A stretch of DNA of 12,182 nt from Actinomycetes bacterium (GCA_024227975.1 JAAETV010000146.1:1-12182), one strand, 5' to 3'. Numbered from the stretch's first letter, positions 1 to 6,156 are shown. Program-made: numbers and translations. The notes: generated by a model not told the origin, from the sequence alone.

Positions 1-408
1 GCTGCTGTGATCGGTGACGAACGGTTCATCGCCCCGGCAGTCGACCTCACCAAGAATGGGTCACCGACCACGCGGGCCCGAGCGGCCTCAGTGTTGGCCG
101 GGAGCGGTGATCCGAGTACCGCTCCAGCTCTCATCGATCTGTTGAGTGACCAATCGCGAGAGGTCCGCGCTGCCAGTGCCAGGGGACTATCGAAACTTGG
201 TTGCTGGCCTGCCTCGGCCCAGATCGAGCCGTTGCTTTCCGACGACGATCAGGACGTACGCCGAGAGGCTGCTCGGGCCCTGTGCGGTCTTGGCGCTCCG
301 GGCATGGTCCTGCTGCAGGTCAATTCCCGAGGAGTCGGCCGTAGCGCGCAGACCGCCAGTCAGATGCTCCAGATCAACTCACTCGGTGCCATGACGGAGG
401 CCGCATGA
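1..408 (+). CDS. HEAT-repeat protein, C-terminal part (5' end outside window)
   Basis: The frame is open from the first base of the window to TGA at 406-408, giving 135 residues of a longer protein. An in-frame GTG at 7-9 is probably internal. Residues ~22-98 hold helical HEAT-type repeats: RARAASVLAGSGD, then VRAASARGLSKLG, then VRREAARALCGLG, each about 30 residues after the last. This is the alternating Ala/Leu/Arg pattern of HEAT_2/PBS-lyase-like scaffolds. The last ~35 residues are less regular. HEAT repeats form protein-binding solenoids and no catalytic motif is visible. The stop overlaps the start of the downstream glycosyltransferase (ATGA at 405-408), so the two are probably co-translated, and this protein may assemble or regulate the synthase. 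That role is inferred from position. The fold call is fairly secure; the partner is not known. Confidence 0.8.
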   Translation, partial: AAVIGDERFIAPAVDLTKNGSPTTRARAASVLAGSGDPSTAPALIDLLSDQSREVRAASARGLSKLGCWPASAQIEPLLSDDDQDVRREAARALCGLGAPGMVLLQVNSRGVGRSAQTASQMLQINSLGAMTEAA

Positions 409-1829
409 TAACCGAAATCGCTGAGTTCTATGATCGGTTCCTCTCTCCGATCAACACGGTAGTTGTTGGCTACTTCGTAGCGCTCACCGTGTTCTACGTC
501 GTTCTCTATATCTCTGCGGCACTCGACATGCGGCACTATCTTCGCGAGATACGAGCTGAGTCGTTCCGAGACATTCTCTCGTCAGAACTATCACCGAGTA
601 TCACACTACTCGTACCTGCACACAATGAAGCAGTGACTATTGAGCACAGCATACGCGCCCTTTTGACCATGGCCTATCCGAGGCTTGACATTGTCGTCGT
701 TGACGACGGCTCGACTGATGAGACCATCGAACTGCTGATAAAGACCTTTGATCTCAAGTCAACTTGGATTATCTATGACGACTTCATTGCCACGAAGCCC
801 GTCAAGGAAATCTACCGATCTGCCCAGTTCCCCAATCTCGTAGTCGCCGCCAAGGAGCAGGGTGGAAAGGCTGATGCGCTGAATCTCGCTCTCAACCTGG
901 CCGAGAGCGATCTCGTGTGTGCGGTAGATGCTGACACCATTCTTGATCCGGATGGCCTTCGTCGTTTGGTGCGGCCGTTTCTTCGGTCGGATGATGTGGC
1001 AGCAGCGGGGGCGACGATCCGTGTTGCAAATGGTTGTACTGTCAGGCATGGGCGCCTGGCTACTGAACGCGGGCCTCGTCAGATGCTGGCTGGTATCCAG
1101 GTTGTGGAGTATCTCCGTGCCTTCTTGTTTGGCCGGCCGGGCTGGAACCGACTAGGTGGCAATCTGGTGATTTCCGGAGCGTTCGGCCTGTTTCGACGGC
1201 AGACGCTATTGGATATCGACGGATATGCGAACACTGTTGGTGAAGACATGGAGTTGGTGGTCCGCATCCGCCGGAATGGCTATGAGCGAGGCCTACCTTC
1301 GCGTATCGAGTTCGTACCGGATCCGGTCGCATGGACAGAAGCACCAACATCGCTGGCCGTGCTGAGTCGCCAGCGAGAGCGGTGGCACCGCGGCTTCTCT
1401 GACACGCTTTGGCGTCACCGGCGAGTCTGTCTGAACCGACGGTACGGAGTCCTTGGTCTCGTGGTCTACCCCTGCTTCGCTCTCTTTGAGTGGCTGGCCC
1501 CGATCGTGGAGTTGGTGGGCCTCATCCTCGTGCCCCTTGGTCTGCTTGTGGGTGAGATCAGTCCGCGGTTCGCCGTGCTCTTCTTCGTCATGGCGGTTGG
1601 GCTTGGGATCTTGCTCTCATTGCTTGCGTTGCTTCTCGAGGAGATTTCGTTTCGACGGTATGGCACGATCCGTGACCGTGCCCTCCTTGTCGGCTTTGCT
1701 CTGCTCGAAAACTTTGGCTACCGGCAGATGACTCTCTATTGGAGGCTTCGAGGTATGTTCAACTTCGTCCGTGGGAAGAGGTCATGGGGCACGATGAAGC
1801 GCAAGGGGTTCAAGGCCGCGAAGGCCTGA
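405..1829 (+). CDS. Processive family 2 glycosyltransferase, membrane-bound
   Basis: A 474-residue GT2 inverting glycosyltransferase of the cellulose synthase/hyaluronan synthase/PgaC type, which polymerises a nucleotide-sugar into an exopolysaccharide at the inner face of the membrane. A membrane helix spans ~18-40. The GT-A domain follows, with VPAHNE (70-75), VVVDDGSTDE (98-106, UDP binding; D100/D101), the metal-binding D-x-D in VDADT (D175, D177), the acceptor-side acid in GEDMEL (E280-D281) and the QxxRW motif in RQRERW (Q323, R326, W327), the mark of processive enzymes. Hydrophobic segments at ~346-382, ~388-412 and ~423-436 form the C-terminal membrane part. No PilZ domain is present. 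The start ATG at 405 overlaps the stop of the HEAT-repeat gene. The product could be poly-GlcNAc, a beta-glucan or another polymer; the sequence does not decide. It converges with the next gene, 22 bases away. Confidence 0.95.
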   Translation: MITEIAEFYDRFLSPINTVVVGYFVALTVFYVVLYISAALDMRHYLREIRAESFRDILSSELSPSITLLVPAHNEAVTIEHSIRALLTMAYPRLDIVVVDDGSTDETIELLIKTFDLKSTWIIYDDFIATKPVKEIYRSAQFPNLVVAAKEQGGKADALNLALNLAESDLVCAVDADTILDPDGLRRLVRPFLRSDDVAAAGATIRVANGCTVRHGRLATERGPRQMLAGIQVVEYLRAFLFGRPGWNRLGGNLVISGAFGLFRRQTLLDIDGYANTVGEDMELVVRIRRNGYERGLPSRIEFVPDPVAWTEAPTSLAVLSRQRERWHRGFSDTLWRHRRVCLNRRYGVLGLVVYPCFALFEWLAPIVELVGLILVPLGLLVGEISPRFAVLFFVMAVGLGILLSLLALLLEEISFRRYGTIRDRALLVGFALLENFGYRQMTLYWRLRGMFNFVRGKRSWGTMKRKGFKAAKA

Positions 1830-1851
1830 CGATCTTGGCTTCGTGTCCGGG

Positions 1852-3231
1852 TCATTGTGGTGAGATGACCACGGCCACGGGATCGATGCTATGGAAACCC
1901 TCGGTTCCAACATGGCGAGCGTCGAGCGTCAGCCCATCGGCTTCAACCGGGGCACCCAAGGTCAGGATGTCAACCTGGACCCAGCGATCATCGGGCAGAT
2001 CCGAGGTCGGCGCAGTTGCACCTAGTTCGACGCCGCCGGAGTCGAGAACGGCCATATGCCACTGCTCGTGGTTCTGCTCGGGCTGATAGCCAGGCTTGTG
2101 CTGGAGGTCCTGGGACACAGCGACAACGTATTGTCTACTGCAAAGACACAGATCAGCTGCATCGAGGCCAGCAACCTCGTGTTCACCGGTGACGAGTGGC
2201 CCTCCATTGAACTCGACCGTGACTACTTGCTTGTCGCAGGCCATTGACGTCGAGACGGGGAGCAAGACCACCGTCAGTGCTTCAACACTGTTGATCTTCC
2301 CCTTTGGTCCCGTATGTCGAGCACGGATACCGGCCACCCGGGGATCGACTTCGACCCGCCCGGTCGAGATCACGATTGTCTTGCTGTCTGGTACGTCGCT
2401 GGTCGGCCCTGACACAACAAGCGTCTCACCATCGGCGTCGACGAACTCGGCCTGCCACTGTTCTTCTGTCTGCTCCGGCTGATACCCCGGCCGGTGTCTA
2501 CGGTCACCGCTGATCAACACGACTTCGTAGCGGCCACAGAGTCCTGAGAGAGGCATCCTCTCTGTCACGTCGCCTCCGAAGAGCAGAAGTGACTCATGCA
2601 GATCGATCGCGACGGGAAACTGGACACAGGTAGATCCTTGGGGTTTCGACACGCCCGCCATTGGGGCGCTTGTCTCCACCAAGGTCGGCTCCTCCACCGG
2701 AGCGGGTTGCTCCACTGGGGCTTGTTCTTCCACTAGGGCTTGTTCCTCCACGGGGGCTTGTTCTTCGACCGGGGCCGGTTGCTCCACTGGAGCGGATTCC
2801 TCGACCGGGGTCTGTTCCTCCGCTGGAGCAGGTTGCTCCGCTGGGGCTTGTTCCTCCACGGGGGCAGGGTCCTCCGTCGGCGTCTGATCAGTGTTTGACG
2901 ACTCCGCCACCTCGGAATCGATCGGCACCACCGACTCAGTGGCGACGACGTGCAATTGCAGAGGCGCCTGGAGCGCGGCCAGTCCCGAAGCCAGCTCGCC
3001 TCGACCCGCCAGCATTGACATCAGGTCGTTCAGCGTGGAGTCATCAACCAGCACCCGCTGCTCCGCTGGGGAGGGCAGTGCGGAGCTCGTCACCTCTTGT
3101 GGGCTGCCTTCGTCGAGCGATACGACAGTGGTCACACCCTGTTGCGCCCCAGCTGCAGTCCCAATCGTTTCCTGTCCGACCAGGACGATTGCCGCGATTC
3201 CGGCGATCAGTACCCATCGAGTTCCCAACAT
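1852..3231 (-). CDS. Secreted stalk protein with APVEEQ hexapeptide repeats and two tandem C-terminal domains
   Basis: 459 residues; function not recognised. ATG at 3231 is chosen because GGAGG lies 7 bases upstream and the protein then begins with a classical signal peptide (MLGTRW, hydrophobic to ~residue 20, possible cleavage after the Ala-rich stretch at ~26-29). The frame stays open 110 codons further upstream to 3561, but that part has no signal-peptide logic and overlaps the divergent lipoprotein gene. Layers: 1-30 signal; 31-122 variable region; 123-188 eleven hexapeptides of APVEEQ type; 202-326 and 332-456 two copies of one domain. Each copy has paired cysteines 30 residues apart (C202/C232; C332/C362), a PGYQPEQ motif (248-254; 380-386) followed by EQW, then PTSD(V/L)P and ARH(T/V)G. 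No sortase motif or C-terminal anchor is seen, so it is probably exported, with the domains on a flexible acidic stalk. Binding or adhesion is only a guess. Confidence 0.8.
   Translation of the reverse strand: MLGTRWVLIAGIAAIVLVGQETIGTAAGAQQGVTTVVSLDEGSPQEVTSSALPSPAEQRVLVDDSTLNDLMSMLAGRGELASGLAALQAPLQLHVVATESVVPIDSEVAESSNTDQTPTEDPAPVEEQAPAEQPAPAEEQTPVEESAPVEQPAPVEEQAPVEEQALVEEQAPVEQPAPVEEPTLVETSAPMAGVSKPQGSTCVQFPVAIDLHESLLLFGGDVTERMPLSGLCGRYEVVLISGDRRHRPGYQPEQTEEQWQAEFVDADGETLVVSGPTSDVPDSKTIVISTGRVEVDPRVAGIRARHTGPKGKINSVEALTVVLLPVSTSMACDKQVVTVEFNGGPLVTGEHEVAGLDAADLCLCSRQYVVAVSQDLQHKPGYQPEQNHEQWHMAVLDSGGVELGATAPTSDLPDDRWVQVDILTLGAPVEADGLTLDARHVGTEGFHSIDPVAVVISPQ
1864..2238 (-). repeat. Tandem domain copy B of the stalk protein
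   Basis: Residues 332-456, the C-terminal copy. Matching landmarks: C332 and C362, YVVAVSQD, HKPGYQPEQNHEQW (378-391), PTSDLP (409-414), ARHVG (438-442) and a final AVVISP. It has an extra cysteine (C364) and two more residues than copy A near the second Cys. The copies have diverged well beyond their conserved motifs, so the duplication is old. Confidence 0.75.
2254..2628 (-). repeat. Tandem domain copy A of the stalk protein
   Basis: Residues 202-326. Starts at C202, second Cys at 232, then YEVVLISGD, PGYQPEQTEEQW (248-259), PTSDVP (276-281) and ARHTG (304-308), ending in a beta-like VVLLP. It aligns along its length with copy B (332-456) at an offset of 130 to 134 residues. The alternating hydrophobic pattern suggests a beta-sandwich. 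I do not recognise the family. Confidence 0.75.
2668..2865 (-). repeat. Eleven tandem 18-bp units encoding APVEEQ-type hexapeptides
   Basis: Lies inside the stalk protein (residues 123-188). In reading order the units are APVEEQ, APAEQP, APAEEQ, TPVEES, APVEQP, APVEEQ, APVEEQ, ALVEEQ, APVEQP, APVEEP, TLVETS. Periodicity is exactly six codons with no interruption. Such Pro/Glu-rich tracts form extended acidic spacers in surface proteins. The DNA repeats are imperfect but similar enough for copy number to change by slippage or recombination. Confidence 0.9.
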
Positions 3232-3469
3232 GACGAAACCTCCATCTACGCCCAGCCCAGTCGGCGGCGGCAACGCGAACGTGAGCAGCGGGCCGGTCCC
3301 AGCACTCCACTCCGACAGAGGTCGCAGATCACCTGGCGTTCGACAGCCACTTGCCACGTAGGTTGCGGTCGACGAATGCAAGGCCGGCGACCTGAACAGG
3401 CGAGGTTCGTTGATGCCGAGCTTGTCGATCGACCTCGGTGAGGAGAGCTCTGGTGACACAATTGCACTA
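3232..3469. promoter_or_regulatory. Divergent intergenic region between stalk protein and lipoprotein
   Basis: About 240 bases between two divergent starts, so the promoters of both genes should lie here. Apart from the GGAGG for the minus-strand gene I found no convincing -35/-10 pair or operator. Short frames crossing it have atypical composition and no start signals. Confidence 0.4.
3239..3243 (-). promoter_or_regulatory. Ribosome binding site GGAGG that fixes the start of the stalk protein
   Basis: A perfect GGAGG on the minus strand, 7 bases from ATG at 3231-3229. It is the main reason for preferring this start over the longer open frame that continues to 3561. Confidence 0.8.
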
Positions 3470-3916
3470 GTGAGATCGAGTCTGATCGAAGCAATGGTGA
3501 CTGCGGGGATGCTTGTGGTGGCCACGGGATGTACTGGCTCAGCCGACGAGTCGGCTGTCACCGCGACTGACCCAGCCAGCTCCTACCCCTTCGCGACAGA
3601 GTGTTCCTCACCACCGCCTATTGAGCAACAACGTCTGTCGTCACTATTGCTGACCGTCGAACCCAACCCGGTCAAGGCGGGCTCAGGCGCGACGCTCGCG
3701 CTGGCTAGTGATGGGCTGGGCTCGAACGCCATGTCGGGAGCCGGGGTGACTTGGCAGTGCTGGGATGGTTCGGGATGGGTCTCAACCGGTCTGCCGGTCC
3801 CGAACTCCTATCCGATTCTGATTCCGAACGAGCCGCCGGGAATCTATCGAATTCAGGACATCGTGATTGACAATGGGTCAGAGCGAACTGGCTTCGTCCT
3901 TCTGGAAGTCGAATGA
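3470..3916 (+). CDS. Small lipoprotein with Ig-like domain, function unknown
   Basis: 148 residues from GTG at 3470. The N-terminus (MRSSL, then a hydrophobic stretch to residue 20) ends in a lipobox-like VATG-C with the lipidated Cys at 21. A low-complexity Ser/Thr/Ala linker (22-44) follows, then a compact domain (~45-148) with LLLTVEPNPVKAGSGATLAL, a pattern often seen at the start of bacterial Ig-like domains, plus WQCWDGSGW (95-103) and PPGIYRIQD (122-130). C45 and C97 could pair. It is probably tethered to the outer face of the membrane. The start is uncertain: GTG at 3470 gives a signal of normal length but no Shine-Dalgarno, ATG at 3413 would add an acidic 19-residue leader, and ATG at 3494 leaves too short a signal. 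It is divergent from the stalk protein and converges with another lipoprotein gene. Confidence 0.65.
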   Translation: MRSSLIEAMVTAGMLVVATGCTGSADESAVTATDPASSYPFATECSSPPPIEQQRLSSLLLTVEPNPVKAGSGATLALASDGLGSNAMSGAGVTWQCWDGSGWVSTGLPVPNSYPILIPNEPPGIYRIQDIVIDNGSERTGFVLLEVE

Positions 3917-3920
3917 GTGG

Positions 3921-3951
3921 CCCGGGTGGTCGCGTTGTCGAGCACCCCGGG
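3921..3951. terminator. Possible bidirectional hairpin terminator
   Basis: CCCGGGTG (3921-3928) pairs with CACCCCGGG (3943-3951) with one bulged C. Inside the loop TCG (3930-3932) can pair with CGA (3939-3941). It sits in the 61-base gap between two convergent lipoprotein genes, where a shared terminator is expected. There is no T-run, so intrinsic termination is not proven. Confidence 0.35.
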
Positions 3952-3977
3952 GACCGTTCCGGCCGCTTCGCTCACTA

Positions 3978-4421
3978 CTACTGATTCGACTGAGCCAGGG
4001 CGAATACGGCGACGAGGGAAGCATCCCAAGTACTCATCGCCGCCGGATCGCTGGTCATTGCCACCACTTCCACGGTGCGGTTGGCCAGGTCGACCCGGGA
4101 CGTCTGGAGGCCGTCGGTCGTCAGTGTCTCGCCGATGTTCTCGAAGCCGGTGTCGTCGTCTCCGGCGTCTTGATAGGTCAGCTCGATCCAATCGGCCCCG
4201 GCTGTGAATCGCTGTACGCACGAAGTCCCGGTGTCCTCTGTCGTCTCGAGAACGGCATCGGCCAGGACCTCGACCATGCCGGCCTCGATCTCCAGCACAA
4301 CCGACGGGGTCAGGACACCACAGAGGTCGCCAGCATCGTCGGCGGATTCGCTGCACGAGATAGTCACGAGCGCCAGCATGGAGGCAAAGGCTGTTGCCAA
4401 GGTTCGTTGATGAAGATTCAT
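3978..4421 (-). CDS. Small lipoprotein, DUF3558-like
   Basis: 147 residues. ATG at 4421 has an excellent AAGGAGG 7 bases upstream. The signal peptide is basic at the front (MNLHQR), hydrophobic at ~8-21, and ends in TIS-C with the lipidated Cys at 23. An acidic SESADDAGD segment leads into C34-GVLTPSVV, a start resembling actinobacterial DUF3558 lipoproteins (C-x-LLT-x-x-E-V). C34 and C68 could form a disulphide. Several beta-like strands follow (ADWIELTYQD, RTVEVVAMTS). It is likely anchored outside the membrane; the role is unknown. It is the last gene of a run of minus-strand frames, 24 bases after the tiny frame ending at 4446, so co-transcription is possible. The DUF3558 relationship is from memory of the family pattern and should be treated as tentative. 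Confidence 0.82.
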   Translation of the reverse strand: MNLHQRTLATAFASMLALVTISCSESADDAGDLCGVLTPSVVLEIEAGMVEVLADAVLETTEDTGTSCVQRFTAGADWIELTYQDAGDDDTGFENIGETLTTDGLQTSRVDLANRTVEVVAMTSDPAAMSTWDASLVAVFALAQSNQ

Positions 4422-4428
4422 GACGATT

Positions 4429-4435
4429 CCTCCTT
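4429..4435 (-). promoter_or_regulatory. Strong ribosome binding site AAGGAGG
   Basis: A seven-base match to the anti-Shine-Dalgarno, 7 bases before ATG 4421 of the minus-strand lipoprotein. Its strength compared with the neighbouring tiny frames suggests this gene is the best translated of the group. Confidence 0.85.
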
Positions 4436-4445
4436 CACCACAGTC

Positions 4446-4652
4446 CTATCGCCGTTGGTGGCCGAGTAGGTTCCAGAGCCACGCCCACCAGACGACGAGC
4501 GGGGCCAACAGATCGACCATGCTATCCCTGGCCTCAGGCTTGCCACCGCCGTCGGACACCCCCTTTCGGTTGTGCTTCAACTCCCCAAGACCCGAGCGCT
4601 CGACAGCACCGGTCTCCGCGGCTCGCCGAAGTTCGAGCGGTCTGAGCAGCAT
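4446..4652 (-). CDS. Tiny protein with C-terminal Trp-rich membrane segment
   Basis: 68 residues from ATG 4652, which follows the stop of the preceding frame by only 7 bases; a weak AGGT lies just upstream, so coupling to that gene is likely. The first ~44 residues are charged and polar (LELRRAAETG, ELKHNRKG). Residues ~45-64 (MVDLLAPLVVWWAWLWNLLG) look like one membrane helix, followed by a basic HQRR tail. It may be a tail-anchored or single-pass membrane protein. The frame is open further upstream (to 4766), but there it would overlap the preceding frame. No family was recognised. It could be a chance open frame; the tight packing and the clean hydrophobic helix argue for a real gene. Confidence 0.42.
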   Translation of the reverse strand: MLLRPLELRRAAETGAVERSGLGELKHNRKGVSDGGGKPEARDSMVDLLAPLVVWWAWLWNLLGHQRR

Positions 4653-4659
4653 CAGCGAC

Positions 4660-4893
4660 CTACGTCGTGATGCCAAGTGCTTCGAGTTCCTTCCGAGAGC
4701 CCGACCAGACAGTTCCTCTCTGGGTATGGCGCACCGCGTATTGATTCGTCGGCCGCCATAGACCAATCAGGAAGCGGGTCTCCATACGGTGCAGTGAGAG
4801 TGGACCTTCGTACTCGACCATGTCGCACTCTTCCCGTTGGAGACGACGGACTCCCTGCCATCGACGCCATCGGCCCGGGAACAACAACAGCAT
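4660..4893 (-). CDS. Tiny protein of unknown function
   Basis: 77 residues from ATG 4893, with GGGAG 6 bases upstream that overlaps the stop of the previous frame (TAG at 4906-4904). The N-terminus is Arg/Trp-rich (GRWRRWQGVRR). The middle and end look like ordinary protein (GPLSLHRMETRFLIGLWRPT, RKELEALGITT), with mixed polar and hydrophobic residues, unlike the biased translations of shadow frames in this DNA. An internal ATG (MVEYEG, residue 25, with GGGAAGAG upstream) would give a 53-residue product. No family was recognised, and no signal peptide or obvious catalytic motif is seen. It is the middle member of a three-gene run. Confidence 0.5.
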   Translation of the reverse strand: MLLLFPGRWRRWQGVRRLQREECDMVEYEGPLSLHRMETRFLIGLWRPTNQYAVRHTQRGTVWSGSRKELEALGITT

Positions 4894-4899
4894 CTTTGT

Positions 4900-4904
4900 C
4901 TCCC
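4900..4904 (-). promoter_or_regulatory. Ribosome binding site GGGAG overlapping an upstream stop codon
   Basis: On the minus strand TAG is followed by GGAGACAAAG and then ATG (4893). GGGAG shares the last G of the stop and sits 6 bases from the start, a layout typical of translational coupling. It supports both the frame that ends here and the one that begins. Confidence 0.55.
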
Positions 4905-5134
4905 TAGCTGGGCGGTATCGGGATCATTATCGAAGCACAGGCATCCTGGTCTCGCCAGACAAGCATGAGATCTCGGCCGACGGTTCTCTCTCCAAGGGTC
5001 GCACGTTGGCCCAGTTCGACGGCGGACACCCTCCATACCGTCAGCGCCTTCTGGCGTAGCGCCTGCGCTATTTCGTGGAGGGCCTCGACGTCGGCTCGGT
5101 GTTGCTCGACTATGTCCAGATCAGTTCAGTCCAT
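4904..5134 (-). pseudogene. Small HTH-like gene with in-frame TGA at codon 3, or a gene using a non-standard start
   Basis: From ATG 5134 the minus strand reads M-D-stop (TGA 5128-5126) and then continues open for 73 codons to TAG at 4906-4904. The open part has a natural protein composition (DIVEQHRADVEALHEIAQAL, then VSAVELGQRATLGERTVGRD). The second stretch resembles a helix-turn-helix such as that of DeoR-type regulators (ELG...L-x-ERTV-x-RDL). Its stop is 10 bases from the next tiny gene. Three readings are possible: a nonsense mutation inactivated the gene; translation starts after the TGA at CTG 5119 (71 residues) or GTG 5029 (41 residues); or the base is a sequence error. No good Shine-Dalgarno precedes any of the starts. 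The HTH call is by eye only. Confidence 0.38.
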
Positions 5135-5162
5135 GACTCGAGCTTCAGTTAGATCAAGATCA

Positions 5163-5167
5163 GGGAG
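5163..5167 (+). promoter_or_regulatory. Ribosome binding site GGGAG of the lyase-like gene
   Basis: GGGAG ends 5 bases before ATG 5173. It supports this start and leaves 38 bases between it and the divergent ATG at 5134. Confidence 0.65.
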
Positions 5168-5172
5168 ACCAG

Positions 5173-6108
5173 ATGACCACGCCCGAACAGATCGCCGCCG
5201 ATCTCGCCCGACTGGAGGCTGACGTGTCGACCCGCCTCGACATCGCCTACTCGACCCTGGACGCAGCCGCCACGGAGCTCGCGGCCGGAATCAGGAAGGC
5301 CCACAACGACCTCGCTGCTCTCACCTCGCACCCAGCATCCCCAACCGTGCTCGCTGGCCCGTCCTGGTCCCCATCCGAGCTCGGCCCGCTAGACGAAGCG
5401 ACGATCCACGCCGGTCACAACGTCGATGCCATCCACCTCACCGAAGGCATCCAGAACCTCGTGGCCGTCCCTGAAGGGATCCGCTGGCACGCCAAGGGCC
5501 AACCCGCCCACGTCCAAGCATCGAGGGCCCAAGCCTGGCTCCCCATCCCCGAGCTCGACACCGTCACCGAGACGTTCCACTTCGCCTTCGAACCATCGTT
5601 CGACTTCGGTGCTCAGGCCAAGTTCGGATACGGGCTCATGGGCTACCACTCCGGTCAACGGTTTCCCGGTGGCGGCTACTGCCATGGATCCGACTGGCTC
5701 ATCCGCCCGATGTGGCACGCCTTTGGTGGCCAACCGCTTCGGTTCGCTCTCTATATCTATTCCACTGGTGACGATAAGGCTCGCCTTGACGGCCAGAACT
5801 GGCAGAGCGACTGCATCGGTGGCGGATACCGGCGACTCGTCCGCCTCGGTGGCTATCAACCAACCGAGGACACCGCCTACACCTGGCAGCTCACCATCCA
5901 TCGCAACCCCGCCAGCAACCAGGCTGACATCACTGTTCAGATCAGCGACGACCACACAGTCCTGGTCGACTGGGAAGCCATGGTGCTGCTCAACTCACCA
6001 GCCAACCGAACACCCATCATCTGCTCCTACGGTGGCAACAACATCGCTGACGGACCCCACCACGACACCAGCGTCCTACTCAGCGACCTCGAGGTCCTCG
6101 CCGGCTGA
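5173..6108 (+). CDS. Polysaccharide lyase-like protein (PL14-type jelly roll)
   Basis: 311 residues from ATG 5173, with GGGAG 5 bases upstream. There is no signal peptide. Residues 1-50 form a long amphipathic, Ala/Leu-rich helix (possible coiled coil), 51-75 a Pro/Ser linker, and ~76-311 a beta-rich domain. That domain resembles family 14 polysaccharide lyases (alginate/glucuronan type): TFHFAFEPSFDFGAQAKFGYG (134-154), R-P-M-W (178-181), ALYIYST (192-198) and a C-terminal DTSVLLSDLEVL strand. By remembered family pattern K150, R178, Y194 and Y196 match the catalytic Lys, Arg and Tyr-x-Tyr, while the Ser of S-x-R is Leu176. Beta-elimination of a uronic-acid polymer is therefore possible but not assured; it could be a binding protein. 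The gene has strongly C-ending codons compared with the neighbouring lipoproteins. It is divergent from the tiny genes and converges with a methyltransferase. Confidence 0.82.
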   Translation: MTTPEQIAADLARLEADVSTRLDIAYSTLDAAATELAAGIRKAHNDLAALTSHPASPTVLAGPSWSPSELGPLDEATIHAGHNVDAIHLTEGIQNLVAVPEGIRWHAKGQPAHVQASRAQAWLPIPELDTVTETFHFAFEPSFDFGAQAKFGYGLMGYHSGQRFPGGGYCHGSDWLIRPMWHAFGGQPLRFALYIYSTGDDKARLDGQNWQSDCIGGGYRRLVRLGGYQPTEDTAYTWQLTIHRNPASNQADITVQISDDHTVLVDWEAMVLLNSPANRTPIICSYGGNNIADGPHHDTSVLLSDLEVLAG

Positions 6109-6156
6109 CTGGGATCCATGGTCATCGGGCTCGATGTGAGCTGCGTGCGTCCAGCA

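Noticed and set aside
1813..1827. Hairpin AGGCC-GCGAA-GGCCT at the end of the glycosyltransferase gene
   Set aside because: Lies within the coding end, a five-base stem only, no T-run.
2668..2865. CRISPR-like appearance of regular short repeats
   Set aside because: The units are contiguous 18-mers without spacers and stay in coding frame, so they are a protein repeat.
2661..3233. 190-residue Pro/Arg-rich frame on the + strand
   Set aside because: It is the antisense of the hexapeptide-repeat gene; its biased composition comes from the repeat and it has no ribosome site or domain.
3232..3561. Upstream extension of the stalk protein to ATG 3561
   Set aside because: It would bury the signal peptide inside the protein and overlap the divergent lipoprotein gene; GGAGG marks ATG 3231 instead.
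3867..4469. 200-residue + strand frame over the minus-strand lipoprotein
   Set aside because: The opposite strand has a strong ribosome site, a signal peptide and a lipobox; this frame has none of these.
4767..5036. 89-residue minus-strand frame overlapping the tiny genes
   Set aside because: It is Cys/Arg-rich with shadow-like composition, in another frame from the two better-looking small genes, and without their tight spacing.
5125..5154. Possible promoter (TTCAGT, 18 bases, TTAGAT) for the lyase-like gene
   Set aside because: Only about half of each hexamer fits a sigma-70-like consensus; too weak to annotate.
5389..5955. 188-residue minus-strand frame inside the lyase-like gene
   Set aside because: It mirrors the C-ending codons of the real gene, giving Val/Asp/Gly-rich nonsense; no start signal.
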